Positions 1 to 8,458 of a stretch of 64,000 bases of DNA are shown piece by piece. This DNA is from Rhizomicrobium sp. GTDB taxonomy: Bacteria > Pseudomonadota > Alphaproteobacteria > Micropepsales > Micropepsaceae. The notes under the pieces were generated by a model. That model did not search any database, was not told where the DNA came from, and was given only the letters and a program-made list of their open reading frames with translations. Each line of letters starts with the position of its first letter. Positions within the stretch are counted from its first letter, which is position 1. A program made the position numbers and the translations under genes. The stretch covers positions 1,526,756-1,590,755 of the forward strand of contig JBBCGJ010000001.1 of the NCBI GenBank assembly GCA_037200985.1. The letters run 5' to 3'.

Positions 1-10
1 GCGGCCGAGA

Positions 11-154
11 CTAGAACCGTTTCAGGGGGGATTGAATCGGATAAAAACCGTCATCGCCCGTCCCACGCTTCGCCAGGACCATGCGGGCGAGCCAATTCGG
101 CCGCGAGGAAAATGGATTGCCCCAATGAGGGTTTTGGATATCCGACAAACGCAT
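11..154 (-). CDS. possible 47-residue hypothetical protein downstream of AsmA gene
   Basis: This short reading frame opens with an ATG that shares one base with the TGA of the AsmA-like gene (TGATG), an arrangement compatible with translational re-initiation. It ends in TAG at 11-13. The product is basic (several Arg and Lys, C-terminal LKRF) and has no recognisable domain, signal peptide or membrane segment. Only the overlap with the upstream stop argues for it. It could equally be chance read-through in GC-rich DNA. Confidence 0.25.
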   Translation of the reverse strand: MRLSDIQNPHWGNPFSSRPNWLARMVLAKRGTGDDGFYPIQSPLKRF

Positions 155-2163
155 CAGCGGCGATGCGGCCGGACGGGCGCGCCCTGGGCTTTCGCCTCGG
201 TCAGGAGACCGGCGCAGTTGGCGTCCTTCTCCAATCCCGGATCGACGAAGGGAAGGATGGCGGCGGGAGGAAACAGGAACCCCAGCGCGACCGCGATGCC
301 GCCCTGCAGCGCCAGGGGCCCGGCCTCGATGCCGATATGGGGATGCGCCAGGGGGCCGTCGATCCGGATCGGCGCGTGCAGCCGGCCGATGCGGAATTCC
401 TTGGGCTTGCCCTGCAGGGTCATGGCGAGGGTCTCGTTTCGCAGGTCGATCGCGCCCTTGCCTTCGATGCGCACGGGATCGGTGTCGAACACGAAGCGCG
501 GCGCGGTCATGACGCCGTTGCGCGTCTCGAAATGCGCCACGGCGCAGCGCAGATTCGTGGTCCGGCGGCCGCCGACCAGAAGCGCGTTGAGCAGATCGAT
601 GCCGGTCAGCTCGGCGAGCTTTTCGTTGAAATTGCCCTGGGGCACGACGAGCGTCACCGGCCCGTTCGCGCTGGCCGCGACTTTCTGCACGCTGTTGCCG
701 GCGCCTTCGAGACGGGCACGCGCTTCGAGCAATCCGGTCGCGGCGGGCGCGTCGCCGCCGCCGAGGAATTGCTGGATCTTGATGTCGGTGACGCGGGCAT
801 CGACGCTCGTCACCGGCACGGCGTTGCGCGCATCGATCCGCAGCGTGCCGCCGAGCCTGCCATAGGCGAACTGGAACGACAGCGGCTTGAGGACCAGCAC
901 GGAATTCCTGAGCGCGACATGGGTGTGCACGCCGCGCAGCGGGAAGTCGCGGCTGCGGATGGTCTGCGCGTCGTAATCGACATCGGCGTCCATCTGGCGC
1001 AGGCGGTCGACATGCAGCGGCAGGTCGGGCAGCAGCCGGCCGGTCGCGATCGCCTGGCGCGACTGGCCGCCGAACAGGGCGCCGAGGTCCTTGAAGTCGA
1101 GCACCTTGGAGGTCGCGGCGCCCGACACATACGGCTTGGCGCCGGAGGCATCGACCGTCACCGAGCCGCGAAGGTCGGAAGAGCCGACCACGCCGGAGAA
1201 GTCGCGGAACCGGTAAAGCGCGCCGTCGCGCGTCAGCGTGCCCGACACGCGATAGGCCGCGGTCTGCGGCATGGCGAGGCCCGTCAGGTCGTAAAGCTGG
1301 GACAGGTTCGCGCCGGAGATCGTCGTCGCCGCGGTGAACTGGCCGAGATGGAACGGATGGGTGATCGTGCCGGCCACCACGACATGGGTGGCGCCGGCGC
1401 GGACGTCGGCCTGAAAGGCGTAAGGCTTGTTCAGGTCGACATTGATCAGCGGGCCGCCATGGACCTGTGCCGTGAAGGCGTTGCCGTTGAGCGATCCGTC
1501 GCCCATGAGCTCGAACGCGCTGCCGCCGCCGCCGGCGGTCTCGCGCGAGGACACCCGGCCGGTGAATGCCAGCTTGCGCACGCGGTCGTCGATCCGGATG
1601 TGCCCGTCCTGAACGATGAAGCGCCGGATCGGCGGGATGTTCCAGCCGGTATTGCCGCCGCCGAACTCCCAATTGGTCACGCCGTCGGCGCGGCGGACCA
1701 CCACGATGTCCGGCTTGTCGAACCGCACCAGCGGCAGAATCGTATTGCCGAACAGAAGCGGCAGAAGCCGCACGCTGAACGCCAGATGCGCGATGTCGGC
1801 CGCCTGCCTGGTGCCGGCCCAATCCGGGTTGGCGACCTTCAGACCGAACACGGAGACGCTGGGCGTGAAGCTGAAGAGATGGACGTCGAGATTGCCGTCG
1901 ATTCGCACCGGGCGGCCCAGACGCGCCGAGGCGTAGCGCGCCACCGGTCCGCGCATCGTGTTCCAGTCGAGGAAATAGAGCCAAAGCACGGCGGCGGCGA
2001 GCAGCGCGATCACGAGACCCGCGGCCCAGCTTGCGACGCGCAGCCCCGTCCAGGGGCCCAGCCACAGCGTGCGCCGCGCCCAGACGCCGAGGCGCGCCAA
2101 TGAGACACGAACCTCCCGACCCGCCGCTTTCCAGCGCGAATCCGTTGCCGGAACCATAGCCAT
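154..2163 (-). CDS. AsmA family protein
   Basis: AsmA-family proteins are large envelope proteins anchored in the inner membrane by one N-terminal helix, with a long periplasmic beta-rich body of the bridge-like lipid-transfer type that influences outer-membrane assembly. Here a hydrophobic helix lies at about residues 43-65. It is followed by the family's typical opening: an LGRPVRIDGNLDV-like stretch, then a segment reading FGLKVANPDWAG. I chose the ATG at 2163 (669 residues) rather than the one at 2178, because a GGAGG Shine-Dalgarno sits eight bases in front of it. The C-terminus has the usual DPV-x-IEGKGAIDL module. It is transcribed divergently from the YihY gene. Family assignment is firm; substrate is unknown. 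Confidence 0.85.
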   Translation of the reverse strand: MAMVPATDSRWKAAGREVRVSLARLGVWARRTLWLGPWTGLRVASWAAGLVIALLAAAVLWLYFLDWNTMRGPVARYASARLGRPVRIDGNLDVHLFSFTPSVSVFGLKVANPDWAGTRQAADIAHLAFSVRLLPLLFGNTILPLVRFDKPDIVVVRRADGVTNWEFGGGNTGWNIPPIRRFIVQDGHIRIDDRVRKLAFTGRVSSRETAGGGGSAFELMGDGSLNGNAFTAQVHGGPLINVDLNKPYAFQADVRAGATHVVVAGTITHPFHLGQFTAATTISGANLSQLYDLTGLAMPQTAAYRVSGTLTRDGALYRFRDFSGVVGSSDLRGSVTVDASGAKPYVSGAATSKVLDFKDLGALFGGQSRQAIATGRLLPDLPLHVDRLRQMDADVDYDAQTIRSRDFPLRGVHTHVALRNSVLVLKPLSFQFAYGRLGGTLRIDARNAVPVTSVDARVTDIKIQQFLGGGDAPAATGLLEARARLEGAGNSVQKVAASANGPVTLVVPQGNFNEKLAELTGIDLLNALLVGGRRTTNLRCAVAHFETRNGVMTAPRFVFDTDPVRIEGKGAIDLRNETLAMTLQGKPKEFRIGRLHAPIRIDGPLAHPHIGIEAGPLALQGGIAVALGFLFPPAAILPFVDPGLEKDANCAGLLTEAKAQGAPVRPHRR

Positions 2164-2248
2164 GTTCAAAACCTCCATAGCTTGAACGCATGCGCGGCGT
2201 TTGGGCTGCCGGTTGCAACATCCGGGGTTCCGGCGCGTTGTTCCCCCG

Positions 2249-3145
2249 ATGCCGGGAACCGCGTTCGAGCCCTATTGGAAATTCCTGCAGAGCGTCGTCG
2301 AAGGCTTCTTCGACGACGGCGCGGTAACGCGCGGCGCGGCCATCGCCTTCTATGGCGCGACCGCCATCGCCCCGACCCTATACATTGCCGTGGCGGTCGC
2401 CAGCCTGGGTTTCGGCCAGGACGCCGCCCGCACCGCCATCATCCAGCATTTCAGCCTGGTGCTGGGACACGAAAGCCAGCAGGTGCTCCTGCTCGCCATC
2501 CGCAACGCGCCCGGCACCTCGACCGGCCTGCTCGGCAGCATCATCGGCCTGGTGACCCTGGTCGTCACCGCGTCCGGAGTGTTCGGCGAGATGGAGGATG
2601 CGCTGAACGTCATCTGGCGCGCACCGCGCAAGGGGCCGGTCCTGATGCGCCTGTTGCGGGGACGGGCCGTCAGCCTGTGCCTCGTCATCGGCCTCGGCTT
2701 TCTGCTGCTGATCTCGATGGTGCTGACCGCCGGAATCACGGCGATGGGAAAATACATAGACGATCACACGGCCTTCAGCGGCCTGGCGCTCGCGCTGCTC
2801 AATTTCGGCATCTCGACGGTTTTGACCTCTCTGCTGTTCGCGGCGATATATAAAGTCGTGCCCAACAAGGACCTGCAATGGCGCGACGTCGGCGTCGGCG
2901 CCGTCGGCACCGCGCTGCTGTTCCAACTGGGACAATTCCTGCTGGGCTACTATTTCGGCAGCACCGGACTCGAGGCGCCTTATGGCGCGTGGGGCGGCCT
3001 GATCGTCATGCTGATCTGGGTGTATTACTCGGCGCAGGTCTTCCTGCTGGGCGCGGAGTTCACCAAGGTCTATGCCTGCCGCTTCGGCAGCCTGCAGGAT
3101 GTCGCGTGCCAGCCGGCGGGCTCGCCGATGGCGCGAGCGGCCTAG
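2249..3145 (+). CDS. YihY/virulence factor BrkB family inner-membrane protein
   Basis: This is a polytopic membrane protein of 299 residues. The opening has the family hallmark of a short amphipathic lead (residues about 10-25), the AAIAFYGATAIAPTLYI-type first membrane helix, a GMEDALNVIWRAP-like loop, and a conserved late WGGLIVMLIWVYYSAQVFLLGAEF segment. Function is not established biochemically for the family; older ribonuclease BN claims for YihY were wrong. The start at 2249 gives the usual family length; an in-frame codon 16 positions upstream would add an unlikely polar tail. Its stop overlaps the convergent Sel1-repeat gene by four bases (CTAG). Confidence 0.85.
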   Translation: MPGTAFEPYWKFLQSVVEGFFDDGAVTRGAAIAFYGATAIAPTLYIAVAVASLGFGQDAARTAIIQHFSLVLGHESQQVLLLAIRNAPGTSTGLLGSIIGLVTLVVTASGVFGEMEDALNVIWRAPRKGPVLMRLLRGRAVSLCLVIGLGFLLLISMVLTAGITAMGKYIDDHTAFSGLALALLNFGISTVLTSLLFAAIYKVVPNKDLQWRDVGVGAVGTALLFQLGQFLLGYYFGSTGLEAPYGAWGGLIVMLIWVYYSAQVFLLGAEFTKVYACRFGSLQDVACQPAGSPMARAA

Positions 3146-4581
3146 AGACCCAGCACGTTCGCGCCGAGATCGTAGGGCGCCGCCTTGAAGGACGCCGCCG
3201 CGTGCCGCGCCGCCGCCAGGTCGTCGGCATTGAGCTGCGTCTGCAAGGCTTCGAGCCGTGCCTTGGATTCGGCATCGCCCTGTCGGCCGGCGACCGCGTA
3301 CCATTTGTAGGCGTTGAGCAGGCTTTGCGGCACGCCCTCGCCCCGCTCGTACAGGATCGCGAGGTCGAATTCGGAATCGACATAGCCGTAGCCGGCGGCG
3401 CGCGAGAACCAGCGCGCGGCTTCCGCCGGATTCTTCGCCGTGCCGCGGCCCTGCGCATAGGCGACGGCGAGATCGTGCATCGCCTTGCGATTGCCCTGGA
3501 GCGCCGCCGCCTCGTACCAGTGCAGCGCGCGACGGTCGTCGCGCGCCGTGCCGGTGCCGTTCGCGTAGAGCCGCGCGAGGCGATATTGCGCGACCGGCTG
3601 GCCATGCACCGCCGCCAGCGCGATCCAGTGAAACGCCTGGGCCGCGTCCGGCCGCCCGTCCTCGAGATAGCGCAGCCCCACCGTCAGTTCCGCCGCGGCG
3701 TCGCCGGCCTCGGCGCGCGCCGTCAGACGGTCCAGCGGCGTCGCGGCCGTTGCGATGCGCGCGACCGGCGCGGGCGCCGCATGGTGCCGGATCGCGTCGC
3801 GCCGTCCGTCGCTCAGTCCCTTGCTGAAAGCGACGCCGGCGCCGGCGGCGAAGATCGTCAGCACGATGAGGCTGCCGAGAAAATAGCGGGTCAGGCCGAA
3901 GCGGACCCGCGACGCCTTTTTCCGTTTCTGGAGTTCGGCGGCCGCCTCGGCCGCCGCCGTCGCGGCGGCGACGGATTTGCGCACTTCGGTCAGGTAGGAT
4001 TTCGGCGGTTCCGGCACGGCGCCGGGCTCGGCTTCGTCGGCCGGCGGCGCCGGATCCTCGGGCGGCGTCTCGACCGGTGCGGGCTCGACGGCCTCGGGCG
4101 CGTTCGTTTCGGCGCCGCCCTGATTTTCGGCCAGCGCCGCGCGCGCGACGCCTTCGACGGTCTGAAGACGCAGCATCGCCTCATTCAGGCTCGTGCGCAA
4201 TTCGTTGCCCGCCGCCTTGGCCTTGGCTTCCGCCGCATCGGTGCGCGCCTTCAGTTCCGCGACGGTCGCTTCCAGCGCCTTGACGGTTTCCTCCGCCGCG
4301 GCGACCGCGGCGCGCGCGGTCTTTTCGACCTGGTCCTGGCGCGCTTCCATGGCCATCATCTGCCGCTCGAACACGCGCAGGCGCCGTTCGAGCCATGCAT
4401 CGGGCGTGCGCGGCGCGTCCTTCGGCTCGGCGTCCTCGGCCGGCTTGGCGTCGAGCAACTGCGCTAGGTCGCCGCGGCGGACCAGTCTTTGGCGCGGCAG
4501 CGCATCGCCCGGCGGCGGCGGCGCGGCTTCGCCCGCTTCCGCGGCGGTTGCGTCGATCGCGTTCGCTTCAACGTTTTGCAT
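3142..4581 (-). CDS. Sel1-repeat protein with coiled coil and one membrane anchor
   Basis: The 479-residue product has three parts. First is an acidic, Ala/Pro/Glu-rich cytoplasmic N-terminus with a predicted coiled coil around residues 75-150 (heptad-rich Ala, Glu, Lys). A single membrane helix follows near 230-250. The periplasmic C-terminal half carries about five to six Sel1/TPR repeats, with G-x-A-x-x-x-x-x-L-A-x-x-Y-x-x-G signatures such as YLEDGRPDAAQAFHWI and YANGTGTARDDRRALHWYE. This resembles the layout of PodJ-type polarity factors but without a peptidoglycan-binding domain. I infer a scaffold at the inner membrane. An in-frame start 33 codons upstream exists; ATG 4581 gives the cleaner N-terminus. 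Confidence 0.75.
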   Translation of the reverse strand: MQNVEANAIDATAAEAGEAAPPPPGDALPRQRLVRRGDLAQLLDAKPAEDAEPKDAPRTPDAWLERRLRVFERQMMAMEARQDQVEKTARAAVAAAEETVKALEATVAELKARTDAAEAKAKAAGNELRTSLNEAMLRLQTVEGVARAALAENQGGAETNAPEAVEPAPVETPPEDPAPPADEAEPGAVPEPPKSYLTEVRKSVAAATAAAEAAAELQKRKKASRVRFGLTRYFLGSLIVLTIFAAGAGVAFSKGLSDGRRDAIRHHAAPAPVARIATAATPLDRLTARAEAGDAAAELTVGLRYLEDGRPDAAQAFHWIALAAVHGQPVAQYRLARLYANGTGTARDDRRALHWYEAAALQGNRKAMHDLAVAYAQGRGTAKNPAEAARWFSRAAGYGYVDSEFDLAILYERGEGVPQSLLNAYKWYAVAGRQGDAESKARLEALQTQLNADDLAAARHAAASFKAAPYDLGANVLGL

Positions 4582-4740
4582 GGCCGTCTCACCGATGACG
4601 GCGCCACAGTGGCAGCGGCCTCTTACCAAAGCGGCAAGCAGATCGTTCGGTTTTGAGCTATCGTGACTATACCGCGTCACGCGTGCGCGCGCTCGAATGG
4701 AACTTTTCCGAACGCGGCGTCGCGATTTGACACAGGCGGA

Positions 4741-5580
4741 CTATTCGGCCGGGCTCGCGACGGCGGCGGGCAGCGGACGCGGCCGATTGACGACGCGCAT
4801 CAGCGTGACGATCGCGGCGATCGTGACGCCATAGGCCGCGAGCTGCAGACCGTCGGGCTGATCGGTGTAGCCGACCAGCGTGTGCAGCAGCCGGCCCGCG
4901 ATGCTGCCGTCGGAGAGCAGCCATGAGGTGTCCCAGAGCGGCATCATCCAGAACTGCAGATAGCCGGCATTCTGCAGGAACAGCACCGCCTGCGACGCCA
5001 TGCCGGCGGCGAGCAGCGTGATCAGCCAGCCGGTCACCGCGAACAGGCGATGCGCCGGAATGGCGAGGAGACCGAAATACATCAGCGCGGAGACCGCCGC
5101 GCCGGCCGCGAGCCCGAGCGTGCCGCCGGCCAGCATCGCGCTCATCGACGTGCCGCCCTGCGCGGCGATGCCGTAGAGAAAGAGCACGACCTCCGAGCCT
5201 TCGCGCAGCACGGCGACGCCGACCACGATCGCCATCGCCGTCAGCGTGCGCTTGCCGGCCGACACTTCGGCGCCCATGACGCGCATCTCGCGCGCCATCT
5301 GCTTGCCGTGCCCCGCCATCCAGACATTGTGCCAGGTGAGCATCGCGACGGCGACGAGCAGGACCGCGGCGTTGAACAGTTCCTGTCCGCTGCCCTCGAA
5401 CAGCGCCGCCAGCTCGCCCGCGAAGGCCGCGACGAGACAGGCACCGAGGACGCCGCCGCCGATGCCGGCCGCGACCCACAATCCGCGCCGCGCCACGCCC
5501 CGCGTCGCCGCCAGAACGATGCCGACGATCAGGCCCGCTTCGATGACCTCGCGGAACACGATGATGAGGCTGGACAGCAT
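4741..5580 (-). CDS. FTR1 family iron permease
   Basis: FTR1 permeases move ferric iron across the cytoplasmic membrane. The two family signatures are present: REVIE at residues 10-14 in the first membrane helix and REGSE at 126-130 in the fourth. The length, 279 residues with seven hydrophobic segments, is normal for EfeU/FTR1. The start lies three bases after the stop of the cupredoxin-like gene, and its ribosome-binding site (GGAG) is inside that gene's end, so the two are cotranscribed. No EfeO/EfeB-type peroxidase or multicopper oxidase is nearby. Confidence 0.92.
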   Translation of the reverse strand: MLSSLIIVFREVIEAGLIVGIVLAATRGVARRGLWVAAGIGGGVLGACLVAAFAGELAALFEGSGQELFNAAVLLVAVAMLTWHNVWMAGHGKQMAREMRVMGAEVSAGKRTLTAMAIVVGVAVLREGSEVVLFLYGIAAQGGTSMSAMLAGGTLGLAAGAAVSALMYFGLLAIPAHRLFAVTGWLITLLAAGMASQAVLFLQNAGYLQFWMMPLWDTSWLLSDGSIAGRLLHTLVGYTDQPDGLQLAAYGVTIAAIVTLMRVVNRPRPLPAAVASPAE

Positions 5581-5583
5581 CGC

Positions 5584-5910
5584 CTACTCCGCGATCACGA
5601 CGCCCTGCGCCGTCTCCGAATGATATTCGCCCATGAAGGGATAGCGGCCCGGCGCCAGCGGCCGCAGGCGGATATTGCCGGAGCTGTGGCCGGCGACGAC
5701 CTTCTCGACCTTCAGCGACGTCGAGTCGAATTCCTCGGCCGCGTCGTCATTGTTGGTGAGCGCGATGACGTTCGGCACGCCGGCCTTCACATGAATGGTC
5801 GCCGGCGTGAAGCGATGATTTTTCAAGGATACCGGAATCGGATTGTCGGCGAAGGCCGGTCCGGCCAGAAGAGCCAGGGCCGCGGCCAGAAGCAGTGTCT
5901 TTTTCGGCAT
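5584..5910 (-). CDS. periplasmic cupredoxin-like partner of the FTR1 permease
   Basis: The product (108 residues) starts with a clear signal peptide (MPKK, a hydrophobic stretch, cleavage after AFA). The rest is a small all-beta cupredoxin-like domain: KNHRFTPATIHVKAGVPNVIAL, then LAPGRYPFMGEYHSETAQG. The usual type 1 copper cysteine is not present at the F-x-C-x-x-H position. The FMGEYH motif is instead typical of the EfeO-type cupredoxin-like domains that accompany FTR1, so iron handling in the periplasm is inferred rather than electron transfer. ATG 5910 was chosen because GGA lies at the right distance; ATG 5922 is the alternative. Confidence 0.85.
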   Translation of the reverse strand: MPKKTLLLAAALALLAGPAFADNPIPVSLKNHRFTPATIHVKAGVPNVIALTNNDDAAEEFDSTSLKVEKVVAGHSSGNIRLRPLAPGRYPFMGEYHSETAQGVVIAE

Positions 5911-6129
5911 CGCAAATTCCATCGATTTGCGGGACTGTAATCGCAACTCATTCGCAAGTATAGCGCCCGGACGCCGCAGCGCTGGTTAACCATAGGTTGA
6001 GAGAAACATAGTTGCTCAACCGCGCTGTCCCAACGAATGATTCGCGGACGCGTGTTGATTTCGGCGTGCGTCCCTCCCCACGCGGCCTGCCGCGGCGTCC
6101 GTTCCACCGTCTCCGCGACAGGCACTTCC

Positions 6130-7584
6130 ATGACAAAGGAAGACGTCCGTGCGTTGCCGCTTGCGCCTGGCGCGGGCCCGCGGGCGCGCGCCGCGGCCGA
6201 CATCTCCGAGGAACAGGCCGCGCGACTGGCGGACGAGGCCGCCAACGGACTGGCGCGGGCGATGCCGGAGCTGTCGGCGCATGTCGTGATCACGCGGGCG
6301 CAGATCGTCGCGTTCCTGCTCGTCTTCGCGGGTTGCGGCATCTTCGCCGCGGCGGCGCCGCATGCGGCATGGGAAGCGCTGGTCTCGTTCCTGTCCCTGG
6401 CCTTCATCGCCGGCACGTTTTTCCGCACCGTTCTCGCGACGATCGCGCCCCGGCCGCGGAGCGAGCCCGCGGCCGCCGACGATGCCGCCCTGCCCCTCTA
6501 CACGATCCTGGTGCCGCTCTATCGCGAGGCCAATGTGCTGCCGCGGCTGGCGCGCGCGCTGCTGCTCATCGACTATCCGCACGACAAGCTCGACATCAAG
6601 ATCATCGTCGAGGCGGATGACGAGGAAACGGCGGCGGCCGCAGCGGCGCTCGAAGGACGCGGTCCGTTCGAGATCGTCCGCGTGCCGCAGGGCCTGCCGC
6701 GCACCAAGCCGCGCGCCTGCAACTATGCCCTGAATTTCGCGCGGGGCGCGTTCACCGTCATCTACGACGCCGAGGACCGGCCGGAGCGCGACCAGCTGCG
6801 CAAGGCGGTCGCGGCGTTCCGCGCGCGGGCGGCGAACATCGCCTGCCTGCAGGCGCGGCTCAACTTCTACAACGCGACGGACAATGTGCTGACCCGCCTG
6901 TTCGCGCTCGATTATGCGGTCTGGTACGAGGTGATGCTGCCGGCGCTGGACCGCCTCGGCGTGCCGATGCCGCTGGGCGGCACCTCCAACCATTTCCGCA
7001 CCTCGGTGCTGCGCGCGCTGGGCGGCTGGGATTCGTTCAACGTGACGGAGGACGCCGACCTCGGCATCCGCATCGCGCAGCTCGGCATGCGGGTCTCGAT
7101 GATCGATTCCATGACCTTCGAGGAGGCGCCGACCCTGACCGGCGTATGGCTGCGCCAGCGCTCGCGCTGGATGAAGGGCTATATGCAGACCTGGCTGGTC
7201 CATACGCGGCGGCCCCTGGCGCTGGCGCGGCGCGCCGGGCTCGGCGGGTTCGCCGCCTTCCATCTCTTCATCGGCGGTTCGGTCGCGGCATCGCTGGCCG
7301 CGCCGCTGCTGTGGCTGGTCTTCGTCCTGTCGCTGGCGTTCGGGGGCGGCGACGGCGCGGGGATTTCGCTGGCGGCGCTGGCCGGCGGCAATTTGCTGCT
7401 CACCGTCCTCGCAATGGCGAGCCCGATCCGGCGCGGCTGGCAGGACCTGTCGCCCTATGGGCTCGGCATGACGCTCTATTGGGCGATGATCTCCGTCGCG
7501 GCCTGGCGCGGGCTCGGCCAGCTCATCCGGCGGCCGTTCTATTGGGAGAAGACGGCGCATGGCCTGAGCCGGCAGGCGCGATGA
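6130..7584 (+). CDS. family 2 glycosyltransferase, membrane-embedded (polysaccharide synthase type)
   Basis: The 484-residue product resembles processive or bactoprenol-linked family 2 glycosyltransferases that build extracellular polysaccharides at the inner membrane. Two hydrophobic helices near residues 57-100 precede the GT-A domain (ILVPLYREANVL). The catalytic signatures follow in order: a D-A-E-D motif near residue 213, a TEDADLG acceptor-site motif near 307, and Q-R-S-R-W near 341. At least three more membrane helices close the protein. The ATG at 6130 removes an unlikely 31-residue basic leader. Its TGA overlaps the ATG of the next gene by four bases, so an outer-membrane barrel protein is translationally coupled to it. 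Confidence 0.85.
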   Translation: MTKEDVRALPLAPGAGPRARAAADISEEQAARLADEAANGLARAMPELSAHVVITRAQIVAFLLVFAGCGIFAAAAPHAAWEALVSFLSLAFIAGTFFRTVLATIAPRPRSEPAAADDAALPLYTILVPLYREANVLPRLARALLLIDYPHDKLDIKIIVEADDEETAAAAAALEGRGPFEIVRVPQGLPRTKPRACNYALNFARGAFTVIYDAEDRPERDQLRKAVAAFRARAANIACLQARLNFYNATDNVLTRLFALDYAVWYEVMLPALDRLGVPMPLGGTSNHFRTSVLRALGGWDSFNVTEDADLGIRIAQLGMRVSMIDSMTFEEAPTLTGVWLRQRSRWMKGYMQTWLVHTRRPLALARRAGLGGFAAFHLFIGGSVAASLAAPLLWLVFVLSLAFGGGDGAGISLAALAGGNLLLTVLAMASPIRRGWQDLSPYGLGMTLYWAMISVAAWRGLGQLIRRPFYWEKTAHGLSRQAR

Positions 7585-8378
7585 GGCCGGCGCGGGGCGT
7601 CGCGGCGGCGGCACTGGCGGTCCTGCTGTCGGTCGCGGCGGCGCAGGGCGGTGCCTGGACCTTGCGGCGGGGACATTGGCAGGTGTTCACCGCGACCACG
7701 CAGAGCAGCGCCGGCACGGGCTTCGACGCCAAAGGCCACGCCAGTGTACCGACGCGCTTCAACAAGCTGCTCGTGCAGAACTGCCTCGAATACGGGCTGA
7801 CCGATTACCTGACGCTGTTCGCGACGCCCGACTATGTGCTGGCGCATGTGCGGCCGACGGCGCTGGCGCCGGAGCGCGTCCGCAACACGTCCTTCGAGGG
7901 CGGCGCGCGGCTCCTGCTCGACGGGCGTCACGGCAAGCTGTCGCTGCAGGGTTCGTACAAGACGGCCGGCGCGTTCGACCTGTCGGTGTCGGCGCCGGAC
8001 CGCGCCTCGGGCCGGCAGATCGAGCTTCGCCTGCTCTACGGCACGAGCTTCAGGCTGCTCGGGCGCGACGGGTTCGTGGACCTCCAGGCCGGCCAGCGCT
8101 GGATCGCGGCGCCCCGGCCCAACGAGACGCCGGTCGATCTCACGGTGGGGCTGTGGATCACCCGGAATTGGATGGTGATGGCGCAGAGCTTCAACATCGT
8201 CAGCGCGGGCGACGCGGTGCCGCCCTACACCTATTACCGAAGCCACAAGATCGAACTGTCGCTGGTGCAGAAGCTGTCGCGGCACTGGTCGCTGCAGGTC
8301 GGCGCGTTCTATTCGCCGGCGGGGCAGAATGCGCTGGTCGAGCGCGGCGTGCAGGTGTCGCTGTGGACGCAGGATTAG
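7581..8378 (+). CDS. predicted outer-membrane beta-barrel protein coupled to the glycosyltransferase
   Basis: Starting from the ATG in the ATGA overlap gives a 265-residue protein. It has a Sec signal peptide (cleavage expected near AAAQGGA, about residue 22) and a body of alternating polar and hydrophobic residues. There are repeated aromatic strand ends (SLQGSYKT, IELRLLYGTSF, HWSLQVGAFYSPAG), the style of a barrel of about 10-12 strands. It ends in VSLWTQD rather than a terminal Phe. I do not recognise a named family. Coupling to a polysaccharide-type glycosyltransferase suggests a role in export or surface retention of the glycan, as barrel partners do in cellulose or alginate systems, but that is inference. 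Confidence 0.6.
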   Translation: MRPARGVAAAALAVLLSVAAAQGGAWTLRRGHWQVFTATTQSSAGTGFDAKGHASVPTRFNKLLVQNCLEYGLTDYLTLFATPDYVLAHVRPTALAPERVRNTSFEGGARLLLDGRHGKLSLQGSYKTAGAFDLSVSAPDRASGRQIELRLLYGTSFRLLGRDGFVDLQAGQRWIAAPRPNETPVDLTVGLWITRNWMVMAQSFNIVSAGDAVPPYTYYRSHKIELSLVQKLSRHWSLQVGAFYSPAGQNALVERGVQVSLWTQD

Positions 8379-8398
8379 CGGCGACGAGCGGCGGACTT

Positions 8399-8456
8399 CC
8401 CCCTCCGTCACGCTCGCTTCGCTCGCGTGCCACCTCCCCCGCTCCGCGGGGGAGGA
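8399..8456. repeat. intergenic palindromic repeat, family A (short copy)
   Basis: The segment begins with a CCCCCTCCGTCACG block, continues through a small TCGC/GCGA palindrome, and closes with a strong hairpin at 8433-8455 (CCTCCCCCG paired with CGGGGGAGG). The same blocks, in the same order, recur at 14301-14430 and 31940-32064. It lies between convergent genes, so a transcription-terminating or mRNA-stabilising role is possible. Confidence 0.75.
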
Positions 8457-8458
8457 AC

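Noticed and set aside
11..2221. Long minus-strand frame of 736 residues overlapping the AsmA gene
   Set aside because: It is rich in Arg, Ala and Gly with no domain pattern and lies out of frame with the well-supported AsmA gene, so it is a GC-bias shadow apart from its last 47 codons, which are listed separately.
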